Assembly (NCBI GenBank): GCA_003019595.1
Contig: NEXD01000001.1
Coordinates: 1-64,000, forward strand
Direction of reading: 5' to 3'
DNA from: Candidatus Marsarchaeota G1 archaeon BE_D
Lineage (GTDB): Archaea; Thermoproteota; Thermoprotei_A; Marsarchaeales; Marsarchaeaceae
DNA: 64,000 nucleotides
The first letter of the stretch is position 1. Every line of letters begins with the position of its first letter. The notes below the pieces were generated by a model that worked only from the letters and a program-made list of their open reading frames with translations, had not been told where the DNA came from and ran no database searches. The translations under genes were made by a program, and so were the position numbers. Of the stretch, positions 20,117 through 33,212 are shown piece by piece.

Positions 20117-21790
20117 ATGAATCGTAATAGCTTTCCTATAAGACGCCGTCTCTTACCAAGATCGATCTCTACTCGAAAAAGCATAAGTTTTATTTTAGCT
20201 GAATATATTTTAGCATCAATACTCTTTCATGTTTCTTTTAGGTTCGTTATGATTTCATGTGTTCTCTACTTTCTTCTTATCTTTGTCCCGTTTAATAAAA
20301 GACAAAATGAAAGTAATGGGCAAACAAAAAGGATCGCTTATATGTACCTAATAATTAACACAATCGTTTTTACGTCTTTGGTTTTTGTGTTTGTTTTTAA
20401 TAAAATAAATATTACTATTGGTTCGTTTTTCTTTGTTACTGCTAATGTTATAGCTATGTACATATATATGATAACCAACTTTACTGTGTTTGGGAAGAGA
20501 ATTATAGAAACTATCTTTTATGGATTCTTACTCATCATTTCTTATTTACCGCTATTTATTAGCGTATCAATGAGTATTTGGAAGTCGGCTTTATTGTATT
20601 TTTGTGCGCTTTTAATTTTTATCATTAATGTTTTTTTCTTAAAGAAAATTAAACTTAATGGTTTAACTGCATTGGATGCAATTTCAAAGTTTGCCAAATC
20701 TTGGATGGATCAAGAATCTGTTGCTTTTGATGAGCTTTTAGATAAGGTTGGAAAAAGACACGTGGCAAAGATTTCAGTTTATCATATAACAAATGAAAAT
20801 GATGATTCGATTTGTACCTTTATAATTCCTTATATTCATCCAGGCCCATTAAGACAAATAGGCAGTGGCGAATTGCCTTCTATTTTGTACTCTGCTCTTT
20901 ATGATTTAAATCCGTTTGTTGTCCATGGTGCATCTAATCACTCATTTAACCTTACTTCACGAAGAGAAAGCATACGAATTGTTAATCTTATCAGAGATTG
21001 CGTCAAAAATAAGGAAGATCGCGGTAAGGAACTGGAAAAACTTTCTTTTTCATGCGGCGAAAATGGAAAAATCCAAATTTCTAAATACAGATTTGGAGAA
21101 AATTTTTTGTTTTTCGTAAGCAAAGTTAATAGCACAGAAGATTTGCCAAACAGAGTGGTTTGCGCTGTTGATGAACGAACAGATATAGTAGATAGACACA
21201 ATGGAATCTGCGACGAAAATGAAGCGATATATACAGAAAGCGAAGAAACTCAGGTGTTAGAATTAATTGCTTTGCTTAAGGCTAGTCAAGATCGTGAAAT
21301 AAAAATTCGCGAAGTAGGATATGGTTATACTAGTTTTCATACCGAAGACATAGGACCAGGTGGCATTAGAGTCTTAAGCTTTTTTGGGTCAAACAACATT
21401 ACGTTTATTTCCATAGATTCTAATAATTTAGCGTGCGGCATGGCTCAAAGAATACAACAAGAAGCAGAAAAACTTGGCTTCTCGCTTTCAGAAGTTGTTA
21501 CTACTGACAATCATTGGAACACTGGCGGTAAAAAACACAGATTGGGATATAAACCAGGTGGTTCAACGGATGGGGTAGGCTTGCTTAATGCAGTTAAAGA
21601 AGCTTTGTTAATGTCAAAGAGAAACGCACAACGAGCAAAATTTAATAGAAGCGTAATAGCTTTCGAAACAAAGATTGTAGGTGACGAGGCAATGATCTCA
21701 TTAAAAAAAGCAGCTGACAAGGGGACGCTTTTAGTTATGCTTTCGTTTTTATCTTCTGCGGTTTTAGGTCTTTTGGTTATTTTGTGGTAG
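20117..21790 (+). CDS. DUF2070 multi-spanning membrane protein
   Basis: 557 aa; N-terminal TM helices, soluble domain with IPYIHPGPLRQIGSGELPSILY, VVHGASNHSFN. Confidence 0.85.
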   Translation: MNRNSFPIRRRLLPRSISTRKSISFILAEYILASILFHVSFRFVMISCVLYFLLIFVPFNKRQNESNGQTKRIAYMYLIINTIVFTSLVFVFVFNKINITIGSFFFVTANVIAMYIYMITNFTVFGKRIIETIFYGFLLIISYLPLFISVSMSIWKSALLYFCALLIFIINVFFLKKIKLNGLTALDAISKFAKSWMDQESVAFDELLDKVGKRHVAKISVYHITNENDDSICTFIIPYIHPGPLRQIGSGELPSILYSALYDLNPFVVHGASNHSFNLTSRRESIRIVNLIRDCVKNKEDRGKELEKLSFSCGENGKIQISKYRFGENFLFFVSKVNSTEDLPNRVVCAVDERTDIVDRHNGICDENEAIYTESEETQVLELIALLKASQDREIKIREVGYGYTSFHTEDIGPGGIRVLSFFGSNNITFISIDSNNLACGMAQRIQQEAEKLGFSLSEVVTTDNHWNTGGKKHRLGYKPGGSTDGVGLLNAVKEALLMSKRNAQRAKFNRSVIAFETKIVGDEAMISLKKAADKGTLLVMLSFLSSAVLGLLVILW

Positions 21791-22152
21791 CGCTTTATGA
21801 GTACTAATTGTTTTTAGTATTGTCTAAAAAACAGTGATTGTCTGTACCAAACATGCTTAGAATTGAGTCTCCGCAGAGTTATTCACAAACAGCGTCTTAT
21901 AGTGCTGTTTAAATGATGTCTATTTATAATTCGAGTTGTTGCAGTGGAACTAGAGGGGTTATGAGTTTGTTGTAGTATACATATGAAACTCGTAGCACAA
22001 ATGATTGTGGGTTTTTGGTAATTAAAGCGTTTGCACCCCCCCACCCGTTATGTTCTACTGGATCTAATGGAAACCAAAACAGCGGAAACAGAACTTAAAT
22101 AGATTCTTTTCTATTAGTTTCGATGTTTCCAATGGAAGCAGAGGGGTGGGGG

Positions 22153-23483
22153 CTACTTTTCTGTTTCTTTAAGAACCGCTTCTAGTATGTCTAACCCAAT
22201 ATCTAGCTCCTCTCTTTCTATAATAAGAGGGGGACAGATTCTTATCACAGATTTTCCAGCACCAATTATGGCAAGCCCTCTCTTCCAACATCGCACTAAA
22301 ACCTCTTCCAGCATTTTTGTGGCTGGTTCCTTGCTTTTTCTATCTTTCACCAGCTCTATACCAATCATTAATCCCCTTCCTCTTACGTCTCCTATTTTTT
22401 CAATTTTTTCCTGAAATTCCTTTAACCTTTTTAAAACATATTCACCGTTCAAAGTGACTTTCTCCAATAATCTTCTTTTTTCAATTTCATCAATTACAAT
22501 TAGTGCAGCCTCACAAGAAACTGGATTACCTCCAAAAGTGCTAGCATGCGAACCAGCGTCTAATTCCATAAGCTCAGAGCGACCAAGGAGTATACCAAGT
22601 GGTAATCCACCGCCAATAGCCTTAGCTATACTCACTAAGTCAGGCTTAACTCCATAATGCTCTATGGCAAACCATTTACCAGTTCTTCCAACTCCGCTTT
22701 GAACTTCATCAACGCCAAGCAGAATGCCATATTTGTCTAAAATTTTTTAAGTTTTTTGAAGTAGGCTTCTGGAGCAGGAATATAGCCACCTTCCCCCTGT
22801 ATAGCTTCTGCTATGAATAGAGCGGTTTCTTCTGGAGGTACAAATTTCTGAAAGACCTGTTCTTCGATATAATCGACGCAAAATAAATCGCAGTTCTCCG
22901 GGTTCAAACCAAATGGGCATCTATAGCAGTAAGGAAAGGGCACGTGCTCAATATTAGGAACAAACGGACCAAAAAATCTTCTTTGTACAGGCCTACTCGC
23001 CGTAAGGCTCATTGCACCATATGTCCTTCCATGAAAACTGCCAATAAACGCAATAATGTTTTGCCTTCTTGTACTCCATCTTGCAACCTTCATCATGGCC
23101 TCATTTGCTTCGGCCCCACTATTCCCAAAGAAGATCTTAACATCTTTGTTAATAGGAGAAATTTCTATAAGTTTCTCCGCGAGCCTTACCGTTGATTCAT
23201 AGAGAAAATCTGTAAAAGAGTAATGTATTAGTTTTTGAGTTTGATTCGTTATGGCTTCTTGTAGTCTTTTATTTGAATAACCAAGCGCATTTACCGCTAT
23301 TCCAGCATTAAAATCCAAATATTTGTTTCCATCAACATCATAAATGAACACACCATCGCCTTTATCAACCACAAGAGGGTACCATCTCGAAAAAGACTGC
23401 ATAACACTGTTTTTATCTCTTTCAATGATTTGTTTGGCACGGGGACCAGGTGGTTCTATGATAATTTTAGGACCCTTTTCCAT
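22153..23483 (-). CDS. Class III aminotransferase (acetylornithine/4-aminobutyrate type), -1 frameshifted ORF
   Basis: 23483-22737 ends ...AYFKKLKKF*; restoring -1 at the A6 run gives [58 protein letters not shown]..., joining ORF 22635-22153 through the PLP motif region. Confidence 0.88.
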
Positions 23484-23539
23484 ATTGGATCAAAAGGTTT
23501 CTTTCTTAAAACACTTAAAAGTCTTCCTAAACTTTAAAA

Positions 23540-24760
23540 TTAAGGAATTTCTTGGACAAAAAGATTCAATTTTTTGAGTTCGTCTAATGTGTTAGAAAAC
23601 TGTGACATGCTTATTGTTTCGATGTCTAAAGTTACGTCAGCCATTCCAATTGTTACATCATAATTTAATCTATCGTGGTCGATGGAAAGTATGTTTATTT
23701 GGTTTTTTGCTAAAACATTTAAAACTTTATTGAGTTCGCCAGGTCTATCTTTTAGTCTAATCTTTATGCGATGTCTCCGACCAGCCCTTTTAAGTCCTTT
23801 CTCGAGAACCCGATCTAAAGTTAATAAATCAATATTTCCACCACTAATAACACACACCGCTTGTTTAATTCCAGAAGCTAATTTATTAAAAAGCATAGCC
23901 GCCAATGATGCGGCTCCAGCACCTTCTGCAACCAATTTTGCTCTTTCCATCAAAAGAAGCAAGGAATATGCGATTTCTACATCATCTACAAGAACAATAT
24001 CATCAACGACACTTTCTAAATATTCCAAAATCCTTTTAGATGGTTTTTTCGTAGCAATTCCTTCGGCAAAAGTTGAGGTAGTAGACAATTCAATAATTTT
24101 ATGTTGTTTGAATGATTCATATATAGAAGACGCCCCTTTTGCTTGTACGCCTATCACCTTAACTGAAGGCTTAACGGTTTTTATTACGGTACCAATTCCC
24201 GATATTAGACCACCACCTCCAATAGGTACGAGCACCGCATCGAATTCAGAAATGTCTTGTAGAATTTCGAGAGCAACTGTGCCTTGACCAGCCACCACTT
24301 CTTCATCGTCGAAAGGGTGTATAAAAACAGCACCGCTTTTTTCGCAATATTGAATAGCTGCATCATAAGCTTCTTCAAAATCTTCACCAACCAATACAAC
24401 ATCTGCGCCATATGATTTAGTTGCCTCTATCTTTATAGGAGGCGTTCCTAAAGGCATAAATACTTTGGCTTTTACGCCAACCACACTAGATGCTAAAGAA
24501 ACCCCTTGAGCGTGATTACCAGCCGAAGCGGCTACGACGCCTTTTCTTAATAAGATTGGATCTAGGGCTCTAATCTTATTAAGAGCCCCTCTAATTTTAA
24601 AAGAGCCCGTTCTTTGCAAATTCTCCTCCTTTAAATATGTTTTAATTCCAGCCATATTAGAAAGAGTTCTACTAAACTCCAGTGGTGTTTTGTGCACTAA
24701 GTCTTGGATTCTTTTTTGTGCAATTAAGACTTTTTCAAGCGTAAGCTTAAATTCTTCCAT
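23540..24760 (-). CDS. ilvA: Threonine ammonia-lyase with ACT-like C-terminus
   Basis: 406 aa; LQRTGSFKIRGALNKI, ASAGNHAQGVSLAS, PIGGGGLISGIGT, C-terminal RPGELNKVLNVL. Confidence 0.95.
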   Translation of the reverse strand: MEEFKLTLEKVLIAQKRIQDLVHKTPLEFSRTLSNMAGIKTYLKEENLQRTGSFKIRGALNKIRALDPILLRKGVVAASAGNHAQGVSLASSVVGVKAKVFMPLGTPPIKIEATKSYGADVVLVGEDFEEAYDAAIQYCEKSGAVFIHPFDDEEVVAGQGTVALEILQDISEFDAVLVPIGGGGLISGIGTVIKTVKPSVKVIGVQAKGASSIYESFKQHKIIELSTTSTFAEGIATKKPSKRILEYLESVVDDIVLVDDVEIAYSLLLLMERAKLVAEGAGAASLAAMLFNKLASGIKQAVCVISGGNIDLLTLDRVLEKGLKRAGRRHRIKIRLKDRPGELNKVLNVLAKNQINILSIDHDRLNYDVTIGMADVTLDIETISMSQFSNTLDELKKLNLFVQEIP

Positions 24761-24832
24761 AAATACAAACAGTGGTATTCTTTTTTTAAAGTCACTAAAC
24801 CCTTAAAAATCTGCTTATAGTAGCTTTATATT

Positions 24833-24907
24833 AGCGGGGTAGGGGAGCCTGGTTACCCCGCAGGGCTCATAACCCTGAGGTCGGTGGTTCAAATCCACCC
24901 CCCGCTA
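24833..24907 (+). tRNA. initiator tRNA-Met (CAT)
   Basis: agcgggg...ccccgct acceptor with A1:U72, anticodon arm ggg-ctCATaa-ccc (three G:C pairs), TTCAAATC loop. Confidence 0.95.
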
Positions 24908-24913
24908 TAATAA

Positions 24914-26236
24914 TTATTCAATCATTTTATACTCATTTAATGAGTAGTTTCTACCATTTTTTTCTTTTCCATATCTCTTTAAAGGTTTCATTAAATGCCT
25001 AAAATACCTTATTGGGGGCAAATACAAACCGGGTACGATTTCTCTAGATACAAAAAACGTTCTTTTCGGAAGAGATAAACCTTTAAGATCACAAAACCTA
25101 CACCTGAACTTTCCCTTTCCTTCGTTTTGCAAAGTTCTTTTACAACGAGGACAAGCGGGATTAAGTGTAATAATTTTTTTTGCTAATTTTTTTACTATGA
25201 GTTTTTCCACATTAATTCCAAAGTCTAAAAACGGTCTTACACCACCCATTATAATTATTTCGTCTTGCGGTTCTAACTTTGTAGCTATGTCTTTCATCAA
25301 TCCTACCTCATTAAAAAAGAGCGCTGTCAGAGTGTATTCATGATCTCCGACTTCTAGTGTTACACATCCTTGCCTAATTTTGGGCGAACTTTTAACGAAC
25401 ACATTAAGTCTAACTGAGTCTCCTAGTTTCAATTCAGAGATTTTTCTATTTACATAATGTTGATCGGTTGCTTGATTTGTTATGTAAACCATCCATCCTA
25501 GTGGCTCCTCTGATACTATAAACTTTTTTGCCTCAATTAACTTTTTTGGATCTTCGCCCCTTATCCCATACAAAACTGGATCTTTACCATGAGGCGTTAA
25601 AAGCAACCTTTTCCCATCAATATTATTAAAAGTATATTTTCGGTAAAGGCGATCAATAACACGAACACTTTCAATATCTATTTTTCTTTTTGTACCTATA
25701 AATTCGGGTTTTCTGTATGCAAGAAGTTCATATGTGTAGTCTCCTTCCAGTAAAAGGAGCGTGGCTGCAGCCAAAGCACCGACTAACCCTAGCCTTCTTT
25801 TCGCATACTTAATTATTTTCGCTTTTTCAATAACTTTATCCACAAGTTCAGGTTCAATTATTCTGTTAATTGCGTCTTTTATAATAGGTTCTATGAATTC
25901 TCTTTGTTTTTGATCAATTAAAACCAAGGCGGGCATTGACGCAACTTCTTCTTCGATCTTCTGAAGTATTTCTACTGCAACATTATATACTCTATCAATA
26001 TCCTCTGAATAAACGGTAATCCCTACTGCCCCATTACCTCTCGTCTTCCAAGGCACATTAGGATTTAGCCTAATTAGTCTTGGAATATCGACCACGTTTA
26101 TTCCTTGTCTTATCAATTCTTTTATCAGCAAATATCCAACGAAAGTCGTACATCCACCAATCTTACTATCACTATCATCAATTCCAATGAATATTTGGTT
26201 ATTCAAAAAATCTTTAATTGTCTTCATCAAAGTCAT
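24914..26236 (-). CDS. tiaS: tRNA(Ile2) 2-agmatinylcytidine synthetase
   Basis: 440 aa; IGIDDSDSKIGGCTTFVGYLL, OB domain, C-terminal zinc ribbon CPRCKRTLQNEGKGKFRCRFC. Confidence 0.93.
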   Translation of the reverse strand: MTLMKTIKDFLNNQIFIGIDDSDSKIGGCTTFVGYLLIKELIRQGINVVDIPRLIRLNPNVPWKTRGNGAVGITVYSEDIDRVYNVAVEILQKIEEEVASMPALVLIDQKQREFIEPIIKDAINRIIEPELVDKVIEKAKIIKYAKRRLGLVGALAAATLLLLEGDYTYELLAYRKPEFIGTKRKIDIESVRVIDRLYRKYTFNNIDGKRLLLTPHGKDPVLYGIRGEDPKKLIEAKKFIVSEEPLGWMVYITNQATDQHYVNRKISELKLGDSVRLNVFVKSSPKIRQGCVTLEVGDHEYTLTALFFNEVGLMKDIATKLEPQDEIIIMGGVRPFLDFGINVEKLIVKKLAKKIITLNPACPRCKRTLQNEGKGKFRCRFCDLKGLSLPKRTFFVSREIVPGLYLPPIRYFRHLMKPLKRYGKEKNGRNYSLNEYKMIE

Positions 26237-26484
26237 TTAGTCTTTTCCACAATTATCATTGTGAGAGTAGACCTAACTTTTTCAAGTTTTCTGATCTTCC
26301 ATGTTACAACTTCTTTTAATTTATCTAAATCTGGCGCCTCAACAAGCGCAACGACATCATATACACCATAAACTAGGTGCGCCTCTTTTACCATAGGTAT
26401 CTGCTTTAATTGGGCTAACACTTCGTCCTCGCTTCCAATTTCAGTATTTATTAACACATATGCTGATGTCATACTTTTTCTCAA
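26233..26484 (-). CDS. Lrp/AsnC ligand-binding (RAM) domain protein
   Basis: 83 aa; AYVLINTEIGSEDEVLAQLKQIPMVKEAHLVYGVYDVVALVEA. Confidence 0.9.
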   Translation of the reverse strand: MRKSMTSAYVLINTEIGSEDEVLAQLKQIPMVKEAHLVYGVYDVVALVEAPDLDKLKEVVTWKIRKLEKVRSTLTMIIVEKTK

Positions 26485-26789
26485 TTTAATTAGTGATATA
26501 AACTTATCTGATTAAATTGAATACCCATTAGAGCGCTCCTATACTTCTTATGACTTAGCTAAACAAATCATAACTTTTGGTAAATATCGTGGGTTTTACG
26601 CCTGCTTGGTGTGCTATTGTAAGTAAATAAAGAATGACACCAATCTAAAAACGTCGTTATCTATAGTGTCCACATTAGCGTAAGCATGAAAAGCGTGCAA
26701 AACCGTTGCCTAGGCACAATCTCATCAGCTAGCGATAAACTTGTTAAACGCTAAAAAGACTTTCATTTAGTTATAGAACTGCATAGCCA

Positions 26790-26878
26790 TGGGCTCGGAG
26801 GGATTTGAACCCTCGACCTCCCGGTTGCTACGCTCTTGCTTATCAGCCGAGCGCTCTACCAAGCTGAGCTACGAGCCC
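26790..26878 (-). tRNA. tRNA-Ile (GAT) with 15-nt intron
   Basis: Minus: gggctcgtagctcagcttggtagagcgctcggctGATa[agcaagagcgtagca]accgggaggtcgagggttcaaatccctccgagccc; arms pair once the intron at 37/38 is removed. Confidence 0.9.
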
Positions 26879-27507
26879 CTAAATTACATTTATCTAACAA
26901 CAATTTAAGCGTTCTTAGCGCGTGGATGCTATGTGGATTATGGGCGCCGCGCCGAATTGATGAGCGCGTAATCAACCGCACACCTCTTTAAAGCTTGGCC
27001 TCAGAACACCTCAACGCCTTTCGCACCTCAGACCTCTAGTTTCATGAAAAAGCCCTATTCCGATCTTAAAGTCGAGATTTAAAGACGGACAAGTTGAAAA
27101 GAGCCTCAACTTCGAATCTGAGCCTTGGGCACTCAATTATCGCCATGGCTTCGTGATGTGGTGGTAAACCACAACTTAAGTTGTGGTTTGTAAAGAGACT
27201 AGACAATTTGATTCGAGTTACATTTAAACTACTATAATACGTTCAGGTTTCTTTAAGGACTAAGAAACGTCTTGTGACTAGTAGCCTACACACTATGATG
27301 CTCGACCTCACAAAGCTGTTGTTCGAACTTTCAAAACCACGTAAATAAAAACATTTAACAGTTGTTTGGCTACCCCAAGCATCGAACAAGGATGTTCTAC
27401 GACAACACCCAAAGAAAAACAATTATCACACCGTTAGAGCTTTTTGTTCGGTAGCACTCAGGGTGTGATATGAAGGCTTATCTGTAGAGCATCACGACAG
27501 AGAAGTG

Positions 27508-27516
27508 CTTATATTT
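27508..27516 (+). promoter_or_regulatory. Putative TATA box of rRNA operon
   Basis: cttatattt about 26 nt upstream of the first strong structured element (about 27540) and about 230 nt upstream of mature 16S. Confidence 0.45.
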
Positions 27517-27540
27517 GTGTTCTAATACAATATTTTCTGC

Positions 27541-27616
27541 ACCCTGAGTGGCGGCGCAACCACTAGCAGGGCTATGGCCCGCGATGTGTGGTTGCCTTCC
27601 AGCTCAAGGGTACATG
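27541..27616 (+). ncRNA. H/ACA-like hairpin at predicted 5' end of rRNA primary transcript
   Basis: accctgag[tggcggc]gcaaccac tagca gggctatggccc gcgatgt gtggttgc[cttccag]ctcaagggt-ACA: two nested stems, internal pocket, ACA directly after the stem. Confidence 0.4.
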
Positions 27617-27667
27617 TATAGAAAGCTTTATTTTAGCAATGGGGGCTTGACCCTCTGGATCATGCCC

Positions 27668-27712
27668 GACGTTCGTCACCCGAGCCAAAGGTTCCTAACC
27701 CCTTGGTCAACT
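27668..27712 (+). other. 5' strand of 16S pre-rRNA processing stem (pairs with about 29240-29281)
   Basis: gacgttcgtcacccgagccaaaggttcctaaccccttggtcaactc pairs with gagttgaccgagggttagggactggaaattcgggtgacgaacgtc. Confidence 0.9.
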
Positions 27713-27740
27713 CTCTTCTCTCTGTGTATGCGACCGTACA

Positions 27741-29229
<1,489 letters not shown>

Positions 29230-29357
29230 CGTATCTTTTGAGTTGACCGAGGGTTAGGGACTGGAAATTCGGGTGACGAACGTCCTTATGAATGCGGCCC
29301 AGAACCCGCAAGGATTCTGGGTTAAGGGCTAGTGGCAAGGTTGCTTGTCACGATGAA

Positions 29358-29404
29358 GCCGTGTGCATGGTGAATACGCCAACCAGCTAAGTATCGAAAG
29401 ACTC
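29358..29404 (+). other. 5' strand of 23S pre-rRNA processing stem (pairs with about 32421-32466)
   Basis: gccgtgtgcatggtgaatacgccaaccagctaagtatcgaaagact pairs with agtctttcgatacttagctgggcgaaatattcaccatgtgcacggc, with a BHB-like bulge. Confidence 0.92.
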
Positions 29405-29407
29405 GGC

Positions 29408-32421
<3,014 letters not shown>

Positions 32422-32480
32422 GTCTTTCGATACTTAGCTGGGCGAAATATTCACCATGTGCACGGCTTGGGGGGAATTAT

Positions 32481-32606
32481 ATGAAAAACAAAAAAACGGT
32501 TAATAGTTTGGAAGAAAAGGAAAAGAAGAGAGTAGATGAAGAAACTAAATTACTTGTGAAGACTAGAAGCAAATATGAACTAAAAGAAGATATCAAGGAG
32601 AAATAA
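32481..32606 (+). CDS. 41-aa highly charged small ORF directly downstream of 23S
   Basis: MKNKKTVNSLEEKEKKRVDEETKLLVKTRSKYELKEDIKEK*; starts about 15 nt after the 23S processing stem. No homolog recognised. Confidence 0.4.
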   Translation: MKNKKTVNSLEEKEKKRVDEETKLLVKTRSKYELKEDIKEK

Positions 32607-32647
32607 CTTAAAAACGCTTAAATTTCTAAAATCAAATTGTAGTTAAA

Positions 32648-32737
32648 GGTCCGGTCGTATAGCCAGGTCAAGTATCCGGCCCTTTCGAGCTTTAATGGGG
32701 AAAGGCCGTGACCCGGGTTCAAATCCCGGCCGGACCA
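32648..32737 (+). tRNA. tRNA-Glu (TTC) with 15-nt intron
   Basis: ggtccggtcgtatagccaggtcaagtatccggccctTTCg[agctttaatggggaa]aggccgtgacccgggttcaaatcccggccggacca. Confidence 0.9.
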
Positions 32738-32814
32738 TACTAAGTTTTTAGTAAATGTACAAAATGTCAAACTTTGATGCAGATTTACATAACTTTTAGC
32801 GCTTTTGTAAAAAG

Positions 32815-32899
32815 CGCTGGGGGCGGGATTTGAACCCGCGCGGCCTTTTAGGCCAAGGGCTTAGCAAGCCCCCTCCCTACCTGGCTAGGAGACCCCAGC
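32815..32899 (-). tRNA. tRNA-Ser (GCT)
   Basis: Minus: gctggggtctcctagccaggtagggagggggcttGCTaagcccttggcctaaaaggccgcgcgggttcaaatcccgcccccagc + G73; long variable arm. Confidence 0.95.
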
Positions 32900-32902
32900 T
32901 AT

Positions 32903-33212
32903 GGCCCCCCCTAAATACGGAAGATATGAGAAGACAAAGTCTTCTCCCTTTAAGTCTTTGCCATTAGACTGAGAACGTGTATGATCGGGAGTTGGGCTGC
33001 TCCCTCCCGGGCCTGACCCGGTCCCTCCCGTAAGCCAATTTATCCATCCCTACGGATGGATAAATTGGCCCCATACACCCCTCAGCCCTAGGCTGCATGT
33101 TAAGGGAGAAGCTGTTTGTCTTCTCATATCTTCCGTATTTAGGGGGTTACTGGCATACGCTTACGCCCATTTCGTACGTGGAGGGAGGGCGAGCCCCTCT
33201 GCCCTACCCAAA
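32903..33212 (-). ncRNA. ffs: Signal recognition particle (7S) RNA
   Basis: Minus: helix 8 gggaccgggtcaggcccgggagggagcagcccaactccc; helix 6 ccaatttatccatcc-GTAG-ggatggataaattgg (GNAR tetraloop); long helix 5 (cccctaaatacggaagatatgagaagacaaa / its complement); 5' Alu-like segment with ...gccaGTAACcccc. About 310 nt. Confidence 0.93.

Noticed and set aside
23682-24287. 201-aa plus-strand ORF antisense to ilvA
   Set aside because: Long shadow ORF; the minus frame is a clear threonine ammonia-lyase and the plus product resembles no family.
29230-29357. tRNA-Ala in the 16S-23S spacer
   Set aside because: Spacer contains only processing-stem sequence; no tRNA arms.
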